Source: Eretmocerus hayati
Lineage: Eukaryota; Arthropoda; Insecta; Hymenoptera; Aphelinidae
Direction of reading: 5' to 3'
Length of the DNA stretch: 64,000 nucleotides
Assembly: GCA_029851415.1 (NCBI GenBank)
Contig: CM056742.1
Coordinates: 63,498,454-63,562,453, forward strand
This document shows, one piece after another, positions 1 to 10,620 of the stretch (the stretch's first letter is position 1; the number at the start of each line of letters is the position of its first letter). The translations under genes were made by a program, and so were the position numbers. The notes under the pieces were generated by a model. It made no database searches, was not told where the DNA came from, and saw only the letters and a list, made by a program, of their open reading frames with translations.

Positions 1-1012
1 TGTTTTATACTAAGTAAATTCAGGAATAGTATAAGATCAAATCAGGTACATATTGAGCATAACAGCATTCCACGAGATGCTCAATAGAATTACATACATT
101 GCAACTTTGACATGAATTTTACACGAACATTCAATCGTAACGATCAACACACTCAATATTCCATTTCAAGACGAAAATTCATGAACAGTGTTCATAGCGA
201 CATTTGGAAACATCGCAGCGCAACTTGCCCAATAAATCGAAGCAGATTCAATAACTGGGCCTATTCCCAGATTTGTTCAATTTCATTTCCTTCGAGATGT
301 GACATCAAAGTAGATTTGAACGAATCCAAGGGCTTTCTAATACGGATGCTCAACACCCGAGTGGATATATACACATACACATGTATAGCTGAGTATTACT
401 AGATATTCCGATTATACGCAGATTACAGAGAACATGTTTTGCCGTGAGGGTTTCTGAAAGTAATAGATAGCAATTTCACAATTTGGAGTTTGATAATTCA
501 GAAAAATGCTAAGTGGTAGTAATAATATTCAGATGAGTAAATGGATAAGTTGATCAATGAAAAATGAATATATAAATGAATGCTCAGACATCTGGTGTCA
601 CATTTCAAAGTATCTCAGATCTCGTTTAGAAGTTCTGTTAGTAACCACGTCTTTGTAATGGGGTTCAGCTTTAGCCCGTCTCGCAATGCTCTATCCCGTC
701 AATTCTGGGCCTGATCGTGGATCAAGATTCCACGAATTTTATTCTTGAAGCCCTGTTAGTGTTTCAAGTCAAAAACTGTCTCAGGTGCCTTAGCGTTAAT
801 AAAAGCGGATGCAGTGATGTGAAAAGATTCCTCCATACTTTTGGTACGCGGCGTTGTGTATAGCAAGGGCCCAGGGGTATTTCTGCTCGAAGTACGTAAA
901 TTAGGAGCATCAAATCTGAGTCGGAAAAGTTTGGCTAGGTATGTGGGCTATTTTGCCGATATGATGTTGAAACCTAGCGATGACAGTAGATACATTCGAC
1001 GATGCTCTACGG
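1..1012. other. Unassigned sequence, no gene seen
   Basis: No recognisable protein, RNA gene or repeat family was found here on either strand. The short open frames (112-402 and 841-1083 on +) have low-complexity composition and resemble no family. The sequence is moderately AT-rich, as expected for intergenic or intronic DNA. It abuts the hairpins that end the retrotransposon copy on its right. Confidence 0.5.
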
Positions 1013-1085
1013 AGAGCCAACCTATGGGTTGGCTCTGTCACGCCCTACCGCTTAGCTTTATAGAGCTAAGCGGTAGGGCGTGACA
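1013..1085. repeat. Two adjacent perfect hairpins at the end of an RT pseudogene
   Basis: Two perfect inverted repeats lie side by side. The first has 10-bp arms at 1013-1022 (agagccaacc) and 1027-1036. The second has 22-bp arms at 1036-1057 and 1064-1085 with a 6-nt spacer (ttatag). On the minus strand one arm of the second hairpin still encodes reverse-transcriptase residues VTPYRLA in frame with the retroelement to its right. The other arm is therefore an inverted copy of RT codons, not an independent signal. A snap-back or fold-back repair event at the breakpoint is inferred; a terminator function is unlikely. Confidence 0.85.
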
Positions 1086-2875
1086 GGTGCTGTCCAAGGT
1101 ATGCTTCCATACACAAACCGAACACATGCGTTCTTGAGTCGATGGAGTTTGAGGTTTAGTTCATCTGAGACGTCATTATAGACAGCGCAGGCGTAGTCGA
1201 AGTAGGGAAAGATGAGAGTCTCAACAAGACGCTGTTTTAATTTTTGATTCAAGGATTTTTTGTGGGAGCGCAAAGTGTAGAGGGATCCATGCACACGGCT
1301 GCTTATCGAATTCATATGTTTTTTCCAACTGAGGTTGGACTGAAGTTGTACTCCAAGGTCAAATAATTGATTTAATGGAGTAATGTTGGTTCCGTTGATG
1401 ATCAGGGGTGGGAGATTCGGTAGCTCAATAGGGCGTAGGAATGCAGAACTGCCAAGTATGATGAATTTCGTTTCGTCCGAATTGAGTTTAATTGAGTTTT
1501 CACAGGCCTACGCGTATACTCGATTTGAGTCCTCGTTTAGCATCTGGATGTGTTCATCAGGTGGTTGCCATTGGAGATAGATTCGGGTATCGTCTGCATA
1601 GCTCCCATGCTTGGTGAAGCGAAGGACTTTTGGAAGGTCATTAATAAATATGGTGAAGAGTAGGGGGCCCAAGACACTGTCCTGTGGAACCCCTGCAAAG
1701 GTTTCCGTGGTTTTTGAGGAAGCGCCATCTTCACCTCGAACAACTTGTCGTCTCCCTGATAGGTAGCTTGCAAACCATTTGATGACTGTATCTGAATAGT
1801 TCAGTGAGCATACGTTGATCTACAACACGGCGAAGCTCTTCAGTGAATCCTAAGAGTGCAGTTTGAGTTGAGTGATATGATTGAAATCCAGATTGATGCT
1901 CATTAAGTAGGCTATGACTTGCTGAATATTGAGCTAACTGTTTATGCACGGTACGCTCGCGAAGTTTTGAGATTTCAGATAAGAGTGCAATGGGGCGAGT
2001 CTCCGAGGGAGAGGAGGGAGGGTGACATTTCGCGAGAGGGATGATGGTTGCGATTTTCCAACAGTCTGGAAACTCTCCAGATTTCACTGACGAGTTGAAA
2101 AGTTCAATCAAGTGGGGTCAAATTATTGGGTAGGCTATTTTGAGCATATTTGTGCTGATCAGGTCCGAGCCAAAACAATTTTTAGTGGCCTTTGCTAGGG
2201 CTCCATCAACGTCAACACCGGCGATGGGTTTAAATTCAGAAGAATCTGGGATTTCATTTTTCAAAAGAGTTTTCAGTAAATCAGACACGTCTTTAGGCTC
2301 AAATGCTGGGGTTTGACAGGATATAGCGGCAAAATGACAGTTGAGAGCATCAGAAGGAACGTAACACAGTGGCGATGGAGACTTTGGTATAGTGTCCCAT
2401 ACTTCCAAGTTGCCTCCAGAGAGTCTTAGGATCAGTCGATTCATCAAGCATGGACGAGAGATAGTCATTTTTGGCAGCGTCTAGTTTGTTACTTACAACT
2501 CTCCGAAAGTCGCGATACGACGAGATATCAGAAGATTTACCATATGTTCTAGCTCGCCTGTAAGCAGCATCTCTCGTAGCCATGACTGGCCGCATATCGG
2601 CTGAGACCCACGGTTTTGACTCGAGCAACGTGATCAAAGCTCTATATTAAGATATTTGATAGAGACTGGTCATGAAGTGAGGCATGAGAGCACAAAGAAG
2701 AAGCCAATTCAGTACAAGCTTTCGTTCGATTCAGTCTCAGTTGAAGATCAGCATGAAGATTATTTTTGTTTAGATTCTCCAGATTTCGAGTTGTGATGGT
2801 TTTCGGTTGTGTTGCGAGTGACGGGAGTTTGAATTCGAGTGAGATTAGGTCATGGCCTGCAGCAAAAGGCACGTC
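1058..2875 (-). pseudogene. CR1/Jockey-group non-LTR reverse transcriptase (element A, ORF2 C-terminal part), broken
   Basis: Read on the minus strand from 2875 to 1058, this is the end of the endonuclease domain (AAGHDLISLEF), the linker (WVSADMRPVMATRDAAYRR), and the RT fingers and palm (ETRPIALLSEISKL, HQSGFQSYHSTQTALL). The catalytic box is SYADDTRIY near 1570-1600, followed by the thumb and C-terminal region (LVETLIFPYFDYACAVYND, NACVRFVYG). The family normally runs as one ORF of about 900 residues; here at least four frameshifts divide it. It breaks at the hairpins at 1036-1085, within VTPYRLA. Its N-terminal partner is at 16212-16830 and was separated by the foldback insertion: the codons around C-K-T-D and V-P-F-A-A-G rejoin in frame across the 2876/16211 boundary. 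It is non-functional. Assignment to the CR1/Jockey group is by motif; the exact clade is uncertain. Confidence 0.88.
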
Positions 2876-2876
2876 G

Positions 2877-2990
2877 CACTATACTTGTGGGGACTCAAGA
2901 GTGCCGGATAATCCGCTTCACTCGAATTCATGAGCTATCTAGATGAAACAAAATGGATTTTCTTCGCAATTCCCTAAGCTACAAGATGTG
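2877..2990. repeat. Left terminal inverted repeat of foldback A, before the LTR insertion
   Basis: This 114-bp stretch is the outer end of the left arm. It matches the complement of 16097-16210 with only a few substitutions. It stops exactly at the LTR element. The last five bases, ATGTG (2986-2990), form the left target duplication of that element; the uninterrupted right arm has the motif once (16097-16101, read as CACAT on +). Confidence 0.92.
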
Positions 2991-3345
2991 TGTTAGAATG
3001 CTCCGCGCGAATCTACGAGTTACGAGGCCAGCTCTCCCATATGCAGCAGCCCGCACCAGAAGTCAGAACAAGATATACAGTTGCGCGCGCACGCCCTCGC
3101 AGCGATGGCCCTCGAAATCATCTCCCTCGTGCTGGCCAGAGTCCGTCGTCGTGCATCAACAGGGCACAGCTCGTATTTCTCGAAGTTTCTAGTTTGCCTC
3201 TTGGACTCCTATATAAAGTGTATTCTGTTAAGATGTGTCATCGAGAAGCACAATAAACTCACGCTCGCATGTTTCAGTTGTGTACAAAACTCTAGTGCTG
3301 ATTATTTGTCTGAGATCCTCGCCCAAGCGCAAATTTAATCCAATA
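2991..3345 (+). repeat. 5' LTR of the Copia-type element
   Basis: Starts TGTTAGAATG and ends TTTAATCCAATA. The usual TG start is present, but the end is TA rather than CA. It contains a TATA box (3212-3217) and a polyadenylation signal AATAAA 34 bases further on (3252-3257), the arrangement expected of a U3-R-U5 promoter unit. The 3' LTR is the same length and sequence. Small open frames within it (for example 3081-3338) recur in the other LTR and are not genes. Confidence 0.95.
3212..3217 (+). promoter_or_regulatory. TATA box of the 5' LTR
   Basis: TATAAA lies about 134 bases before the LTR end and about 35 bases before the AATAAA signal, so transcription would be expected to start between them. 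The copy in the 3' LTR is at 8847-8852. Confidence 0.7.
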
Positions 3346-3361
3346 GGTTATGGGACCTAGC
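3346..3361 (+). promoter_or_regulatory. Copia-type primer-binding site
   Basis: GGTTATGGGACCTAGC begins at the first base after the 5' LTR. Copia elements carry a very similar GGTTATGGG-CC site at this place and prime from an internally cleaved initiator tRNA-Met fragment. This is the main evidence for placing the element in the Copia group, since coding sequence is absent. Confidence 0.82.
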
Positions 3362-6300
3362 ACGGCAGCGAGGCGCGCCTAACCGCGACGCCAGCGCATA
3401 CATCAGCCGGATGAGGACCAGGATCGAGCGCCAAGCAGTTCATCTAGAAGTGTGCGGGTGTATAGTTTAGTACATCTCACCAGGTGTGAGCAAGTGAAGT
3501 GCTCAGGGCCCGACAGGCTCGAGTCTTACGCGACGGTGTCGAGGACTTTGCGACGGTTGGGGATGCCGAATATAGAGCGAGACATAAGGCTGGACCCCAC
3601 AAGATGCATGTAAAAAAAAAAATCCGATGATGCATTCCGCGGCTTGCACAAGGCCTGGGTGCATCGAGCGGCATAATAGTCTCCATGTGGTCTAGATAGT
3701 GCCACAACGTGGCGTGCCATGAGCCGGCTGCTACGCACGCCGGTGCTGTCGCATGATGGCCGGTCTTTGTTGGCACCATGCGTTGCGCTCCTTAGAACTT
3801 GAAGGCATCAACGCGCGTGGCTTTAAACTGCAATGCAGGGATCAGTGCAGTGACATGATCCGACGTCAAGTAACGTAAATTAGAAGTTACTATAATGATT
3901 CGAGTGTGGAAAGGTTTTACTAGAAGTGGATGCGGGGCTTCAATATGCATATGTGCATGATACAATGCAGTGCAGGTAACGGCGAAAAGGCATGGTCTGA
4001 GGTGAATCGCGCAATGTAAAAAGTGTTCAGAACTGCCCGATAACCCTAGAAGATTATGTATACTAGAAGTTGGGATGCGTGCTTGGCTGATATATGGCTC
4101 ATGGCTAAAACACCTCAGGGAAGGTATTGGCTGGCGTGGCAGCAGAGTCGGTGGGGAAGCGCATCGAGCTAGAAACGCAGAATGATTTAGAAATTCAGCA
4201 AAGGCAAAATTAACAGATAAGTAGCTCAGACACACTCGGTGCCCAGGTGCTGTTCACGAGCGCTATCACCCCTCGTCACGGCATTGGGGAAATAATATTC
4301 GTTTCCTCATAGTGGGAGGGAGCACATGACCAGTATCCGCGGTTTCAGAGCTACATGTAGACATTCTACATGCCTTTGTCTTCTCACGGATTGAGAATGA
4401 CAAAGGCCGCTTTTGATTGTGAAGCTCAAATATCAAGGAGTTTGTAACAGGTTGACTTTTTACATATAATTTCCAAAATGCTGAGAAGTGAACAACTTTT
4501 AGAATCTACCTACCATATCTGGGACTGGAAAATTTCAAGGTATAGAAGTCACAAGGTAGGAAATGGAAGTTAGAGGTCGGAAGTTAGAAGTCGGAAGGTA
4601 GAAGCTAGAAGTTGGAAGTTGGTAGTTAGAAGTCTGAAGGCAGAAGCTAGAAGTTGGAAGTTGGAAGTTAGAAGTTAGAAGTCGGAAGGTAGAAGCTGGA
4701 AGTTGGAAGTTGGAAGTTAGAAGTCTGAAGGTAGAAGCTAGAAGTTGGAAGTTAGAAGTTAGAAGTCTGAAGATAGAAGCTAGAAGTTGGAATTTGGAAG
4801 TTAGAAGTCGGAAAGTAGAAGCTAGAAGTTGGATTTTGGAAGTTGAAAATTAGAAGTTACAAGTGATTGGTTTTTCTGGTGAAGTTTCCTACAGGTGAAT
4901 GCCAATATATTCAGAGGTGAACACCTGATAGAAGCTCCATACCAGATGCGGGATTTCAACTCGATATAGAAACATGAAAGTGAGTTCAAATTTTGTTTCA
5001 CAAATGTCATTTCATTTAGAAGCAAAGGAGTATAGAAGGTAAAGTGTAAAATCTTTCAGAGTTTCAACGCATTTAGAAGATTGAAAGTACAGAAACTAGA
5101 GTGTGAATAGAAGTTTCAGTTCAGAAGCATAGGAGCATAGAAGGCAGAGTTGAAATCCCCCGAAGTTAGAAGTGGTTGATCGATTATCTTGATGTGCACC
5201 GTGGGAGTAACTGCTCATGCTAATAGATCTGGAGTTAGAAGTTAACGCTCAGACTTGGAAATATTGCTGAAAAGCTTTGTTCATCCTTTGAAGAGCATCT
5301 GAGAAGTTACTGCTCGTTGTGGTATTCGTGGAGAAGTAACCCGTCAAATTTAGAAGGCGATGAACGAATATCCTCTCACTAATACCAGACGGACCAGTAC
5401 TAATGCACTGGTCCGTCCGGATGGGAAAAGGGATGAAGATCTCCTCTTCCACTGCCCGTTGGAAGGTAACGTACAAAAATGGAGTGGAACGCAAACTCGT
5501 TTCAAAGAAAAACCGTACAACCAAGGGGAAGAAAACTGCGAGGGTGCACAGACTCATTGACCATAGAAGGAAGAGGTAAACATCAATGCCGAGTCCAGCA
5601 GAGAAAACCGCTTCGAGAAGACTAGAAGATCGCGGGTATCTCACCGCAAGCATACCCGGTGCACTCCTAGAAGCGATTGAACAAAACAACTAGAAGGAAT
5701 CGAAGTTGATGAGCGTAACCCCGGATAGAGTGGTGGGATGAACTCCTATAACAATCTCAGACGGTTATCTCAAGATCAGAAGAATCGAGAGATTATGAGA
5801 ACGAGCTGTCGAAAGAAACTCCGCAGAGATTGGGAGGGAGAGATAGACGGAGTTCATCTCAAACAATAGAAGCTAGAGGGCAAGTCATGACAACGAGTCA
5901 ACAGAATTAGAAGACTAGAGTCAACAGATATAGAAGACGCCGTTTCAGATGAAGCAGAGTCTCCAAATGGTTCACTCGATTTTGGCTCTTCAGGGACACT
6001 AGAACGCAGAAACTAGAAGTAAGAATTGAGAAGCGACAGTTCGATGGTTTGCTCTAATACTGCGAAGTGTGCATTTTGACCTTGGCTATTCGGGGAAAAT
6101 AGAAAAGCTGCCGTTCATAGGAAGTACAGATACGAGGGCTGCCAAACGAATTAAGAGAGTGAACTGCGTGAATGAAAAGCATATAGACCATTGCTGTGCG
6201 GGATAAATCGATATATATCAATCCAGAAGAAACGCAGGAAATAGATACTCGATTCGAGAATTCAAGATAGCATTTGGAAGGATTAGAAAAGCCGTATTCG

Positions 6301-8613
6301 TCTTGGTCGAATGATCTCAGTGGGATCGTCATTGGTAGATTTATGAGGAAATTCACTAGGAGATAGATTTATATCTGAAGAATAGCATACAGAAATAGAT
6401 CAAGATAACTGGAATCTAGAAGCAAATCGCTAGGAGGTGTGTGCTGAGTATGCCGACTAGATTTACACAAGCTCGAAGGCCATCCAACCAGACGAGAAAC
6501 TTCGAAGTTCACGAATTGAATGGTATCCAACGTGTGTTTTGCCAAAACTTTAAAGAATGATTTATCAGGAGAAGTCTTCTATTACTTCCATTGGAGGAAG
6601 TTTGAGAATGGATTTAGGTTCAGTTGGAAAATTGACTTAAAGAGATCCGTGAAGAAAGTTTATGATCGATGTCAGATACCTAGAAGGTGAAACGATAGAA
6701 GTGGGACATGCTTACTCCCTAAAACAATAATCAACACCATGCAGATCGTTCGTAGTCACTGCGGTGCAGGATTAACTCGATTATATTAGGTGTGAACCAT
6801 TCACGGAAATGTGTACTATGGATCGACGGAGTAGTTTGAAGGATCTGGAAGCAGCCCTCGAATTGGATAACAAGGTGTTCTTGATCACCTGTACAAGACT
6901 ACCATGAGCAGCGATAGGTGTGTCAAGCCTATCGCTAATATTATACCTCTCAAGAGACTTGTGGATACAGGCTTGTGGCAGTATGAATTTTCCAGACGGC
7001 TATGCGCATCCGATGAAATCTCAGGTGTAGAATCGGTGCCGGCGCCTGGGAGAGAGAAATGAAAGAATTACATTCAGCAATTGCAGACGGATATTACTGA
7101 GCTAGAAGGACCTAAGGGCTATCGGACCACAGAACTTCTGAAACGGATCTCCTTCTGGGATCAGGAGGGAGAAGAGGGATAAGTTCGAGGGTACGCCTCG
7201 ATCGATAGACGACACAAACCTGCATAATATAGATGTATCATAGATGTAGGAGGAGAACTTATGCACTCTTGCCAAAGTGGGATTGCTACAACTCCAAGCG
7301 ATTAGAAACGAGCTGGAGTCACACATGAGAAGCCTGAACGTAGATGGCGTGGGCCAAATGCAACTCGAACAGTTTCACGGGGAAAACAGGTTCATGGTCT
7401 CGTCCATCATCATCCACTCGAGGTGCACAAACTGTGTGGAATAAGTGCAAGACTGACGCTGGAATTTCTCTAGAAGTATGATTAGTCTCAATGAAGAACA
7501 TTTAGAACATTTATTCACAATTATGCCATCAAGGTTGATTCCTTGGATGGCGCACTAGCAGCAGAAATATACTCACTCAAAGTTCAAGTTTTCAATATTT
7601 GAATGTTGGGAAAATGACAATGATGAGCCATGTCTTATTCCTTAGGAACACAGGAATAATGCCGTAATATTGTTTTTAGATTTTACAAATGACTCTCTCA
7701 TAGTGGAAGTCGAGTCCACAAAGTTCTCGAAGTAAGAGGAGCGTCGAATTCAAATTTTAATTGAAAGGCTGGAAAGAGGCCAATGGTTTCGGACAAATCA
7801 GCAAACTGAGATAGAAAAAAATCGCTTTCACTAGCTGTTGGTCAATCGGAGACCTTTAGAAATGAAGACAACTAAGTCAAATTTGAGATACTACAAGATT
7901 ATATATACTTGAGGTGGAATTCTGCGGCGGATTGATCAATTAACGAGGCTCAAGGCAATATTAGAAGCGATAATCGAGAACTGGATACTCGGATGTTGAA
8001 TGCGCGGAAATAGAAGGCTGCCACCCGCTGAAAAATCCTGTTGTGTAAAGTTGATGGTATTTTGTGGGTTTCGAATAATTATTTTGATAGAAATGAACTC
8101 CGTGGTGAGTCCGAAAGAACCTAGAAGGCAGAGAAAGCAGTGACATTGTAGATACGATTCAAAATAGAAGGAAAAATGCAGATGGTATAAAATTCAGGCG
8201 ATAAAGCAAGGCAGAGGTCAAACGCCTTCGATGAATCTCACAAAGTAACTCAGAAGCGAGAGTATGAATCTAGAGGACGAGGAATTCATGTTGTCTAGTG
8301 GAATTGCGCGAGTTTGAAATGAAGAATCTGGAACACAGAAATCTATAGAAGACAGAGAGCGCAGTGGATGTAAACCCTATACTTCAGTGGTCTGGATGAT
8401 AACTTTCAACCTCGAAAAACCTACACGAGTCTTAGAAGTGGAACATGAATTTAGAAGGACTAGCGCGTGTTGGTTAGGGCATATGATGAATAATTGTGTG
8501 GTACAGATATTCCCAATATTTTCAGAGCAATCCTATAAAGTTAAATAGAGACCGAATCTTCGAGAGTAAGTAGTCAGAGCTTGCAAAAGCAAGGAGCTTG
8601 CAGAAGTTCACGC
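3362..8613 (+). other. Non-coding interior of the LTR element, enriched in TAGAAG
   Basis: No protein of the Copia polyprotein is recognisable in any frame. The hexamer TAGAAG on the plus strand recurs from about 3445 to 8455, for example at 3445, 3881, 3921, 4047, 4063, 4542, within the block 4540-4860, and then scattered to 8452. At least 40 copies were counted by eye, against one or two expected by chance in 5 kb. The reverse complement CTTCTA is rare. The signal stops at the LTRs. Some short stretches, such as 3380-3460, look codon-like but are not identifiable. Confidence 0.75.
4540..4860 (+). repeat. TAGAAG-rich minisatellite
   Basis: Imperfect tandem repeats of about 40-50 bp are made of permuted blocks such as TTAGAAGTCGGAAG, GTAGAAGC and TAGAAGTTGGAAG. 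This is the densest part of the TAGAAG-rich interior. It may be the source from which the motif spread, or only its most recent local expansion. There is no coding capacity. Confidence 0.85.
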
Positions 8614-8625
8614 GGAGGGAGGGAG
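8614..8625 (+). promoter_or_regulatory. Polypurine tract
   Basis: GGAGGGAGGGAG lies immediately before the 3' LTR, the expected place for plus-strand priming in LTR elements. Its preservation beside identical LTRs supports recent replication of the element through an RNA intermediate. Confidence 0.85.
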
Positions 8626-8980
8626 TGTTAGAATGCTCCGCGCGAATCTACGAGTTACGAGGCCAGCTCTCCCATATGCAGCAGCCCGCACCAGAAGTCA
8701 GAACAAGATATACAGTTGCGCGCGCACGCCCTCGCAGCGATGGCCCTCGAAATCATCTCCCTCGTGCTGGCCAGAGTCCGTCGTCGTGCATCAACAGGGC
8801 ACAGCTCGTATTTCTCGAAGTTTCTAGTTTGCCTCTTGGACTCCTATATAAAGTGTATTCTGTTAAGATGTGTCATCGAGAAGCACAATAAACTCACGCT
8901 CGCATGTTTCAGTTGTGTACAAAACTCTAGTGCTGATTATTTGTCTGAGATCCTCGCCCAAGCGCAAATTTAATCCAATA
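8626..8980 (+). repeat. 3' LTR of the Copia-type element
   Basis: Base for base the same as 2991-3345 by direct reading, with TATA at 8847-8852 and AATAAA at 8887-8892. It is followed by the second target-site copy ATGTG (8981-8985), after which the foldback arm resumes. Confidence 0.95.
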
Positions 8981-8985
8981 ATGTG

Positions 8986-9244
8986 CTTACCTGTTTTTTA
9001 CTTAAATGCGAAAGGTCGGAGGGGGGAGGAGTTGAATGGAAAAAAATATATTAACACGGATTTTACCGAAAAATGAACTTGGGATGTCCGGGGCATGAGT
9101 CCCACTGCCACCTGGGGAACACTCGATAGACATTCTTTGCGCGCATACCTAGAGTTTCAGCTCAACCCCGGGTCCGGGAACAAGTGCTGGGATCTCTGAG
9201 GATGAATTTTCGTCATGATGGAGTGCCAAAATGTAGGAATTTCA
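8986..9244. repeat. Foldback A left arm, unique outer part
   Basis: Inverted counterpart of about 15845-16096. It includes a purine-rich block near 9020 and a stretch that is read as a short ORF on each arm. It has no gene; the small ORFs at 8870-9076 and 15948-16169 are mirror images of arm sequence. Confidence 0.75.
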
Positions 9245-10620
9245 CCAAAATCACGGTTTCGAGGTAGTTTGCGGTTCTGCTGCCATGTTGAGAATACTTG
9301 TGGTGTATTACGTCATTGACTAACAAGATTTTGAGCTCAATCCCACGTCTAGGAATTGGTGCTGACAGCTTTGAGATCTATTATCAGCTCGAACTGTCCC
9401 TTGGGCACTGCCAACATCGCTATATGACAGTTTCTAGGTAGGATTTTGATATGCTGCCAAGTCGGAAACGGTTTAGTCATATTCTGGATATGGTTAACAG
9501 AATTTCAAGCCCAACCCCGATGCAAGGAATTGGTGCCAGAAATTTCTAGATCGATTTTATGAAAGAATTGACCCTATTTCGGTACGAATCTGATTGAAGA
9601 TGATTCATTTTTGACGAGATTTTGACTTGCTGCCGAATTTGCGAAGATTCTATCACATTTTGATTTGGATGAACGAATTTTCTAACTCAATCCCGAGTCT
9701 TGGAATACGTGCTGGGATCCTGGACACCAACTTTCGTTCATAATCGAATGCCAAACTGTGAGAATTTCACCGAAATCATGGTTTTGAGGTAGTTTGCGGT
9801 TCTGCTGCCATCTTGAGAATACTTGTGGTGTATTACGTCATTGACTAACAAGATTTTAAGCTCAATCCCATATCTAGGGATTGGTGCTGACAGCTTTGAG
9901 ATCTACTATTAGCTCGAACTGTCCTTGGAGCACTGCCAACATCGCTATATGGCAGTTTCTAGGTAGGATTTTGATATGCTGCCAAGTCGGAAACGGTTTA
10001 GTCATATTCTGGATATGGTTGACAGAAGTTCAAGCCCAATCCCGATGCAAGGAATTGGTGCCAGGAATTTCTAGATCGATTTTATGAAAAAATTGACCCT
10101 ATTTCGGTACGAATCTGATTGGAGATGATTCATTCTTGACGAGATTCTGACTTGCTGCCGAATTTGCGAAGATTCTATCACATTTCGATTTGGATGAACG
10201 AATTTTCTAACTCAATCCCGAGTCTTAGAATACGTGCTGGGATCCTGGACACCAACTTTTGTTCATAATCGAATGCCAAACTGTGAGAATTTCACCAAAA
10301 TCACGGTTTTGAGGTGGTTTGCGGTTCTGCTGCCATGTTGAGAATACTTGTGGTGTATTACGTCATTGACTAACAAGATTTTAAGCTCAATCCCATGTCT
10401 AGGGATTGGTGCTGACAGCTTTGAGATCTATGATTAGCTCGAACTGTCCCTTGGGTACTGCCAACATCGCTAAATGACAGTTTCTAGGTAGGATTATGAT
10501 ATGCTGCCAAGTCGGAAACAGTTTCGTCATATTCTGGAAATTGTAAGCAGAAGTTCAAGCCCAACCCCGATGCAAGGAATTGGTGCCAGGAATTTCTAGA
10601 TCAAGTTTAGGCGAGAATTG
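9245..10620. repeat. 525-bp trimeric higher-order repeat in the left arm
   Basis: GAGGT(A/G)GTTTGCGGTTCTG recurs at 9261, 9786 and 10311, a period of 525 bp. Each period contains three related monomers of about 175 bp. Each monomer is marked by GCTGCC near its start and by a (G/C)AATTGGTGCC-type or GTGCTGGGATCC-type block. The three copies are much closer to one another than the three monomers within a copy, which is higher-order organisation. A diverged single period is present in the right arm around 15530-15840. Confidence 0.82.

Larger units (their letters stand above)
2991..8980 (+). mobile_element. Non-coding Copia-type LTR element with identical LTRs
   Basis: Two 355-bp LTRs, identical by eye, bound this 5990-bp insertion. 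ATGTG flanks both sides (2986-2990 and 8981-8985), a perfect 5-bp target duplication. The empty site survives in the opposite arm of the foldback. A primer site of the Copia kind follows the 5' LTR, and a polypurine tract precedes the 3' LTR. The 5.28-kb interior has no gag, protease, integrase, RT or RNase H frame; no ORF exceeds about 150 codons and none is recognisable. It therefore has the layout of a large retrotransposon derivative (LARD) that must be mobilised in trans. LTR identity implies a recent insertion, younger than the foldback. Confidence 0.93.

Noticed and set aside
1036..1085. Hairpin as a transcription terminator
   Set aside because: The genome is eukaryotic, and one arm is RT coding sequence, so the hairpin is a duplication scar.
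4540..4860. CRISPR-like repetition
   Set aside because: Units vary in length and have no spacers; this is a minisatellite inside an LTR element in a eukaryotic genome.
5249..5689. 146-codon minus-strand ORF in the LTR element interior
   Set aside because: No Copia motif or other family resemblance, and it overlaps TAGAAG-rich non-coding sequence.
3081..8973. Identical 85-codon ORFs at 3081-3338 and 8716-8973
   Set aside because: They lie inside the two LTRs and duplicate because the LTRs are identical.
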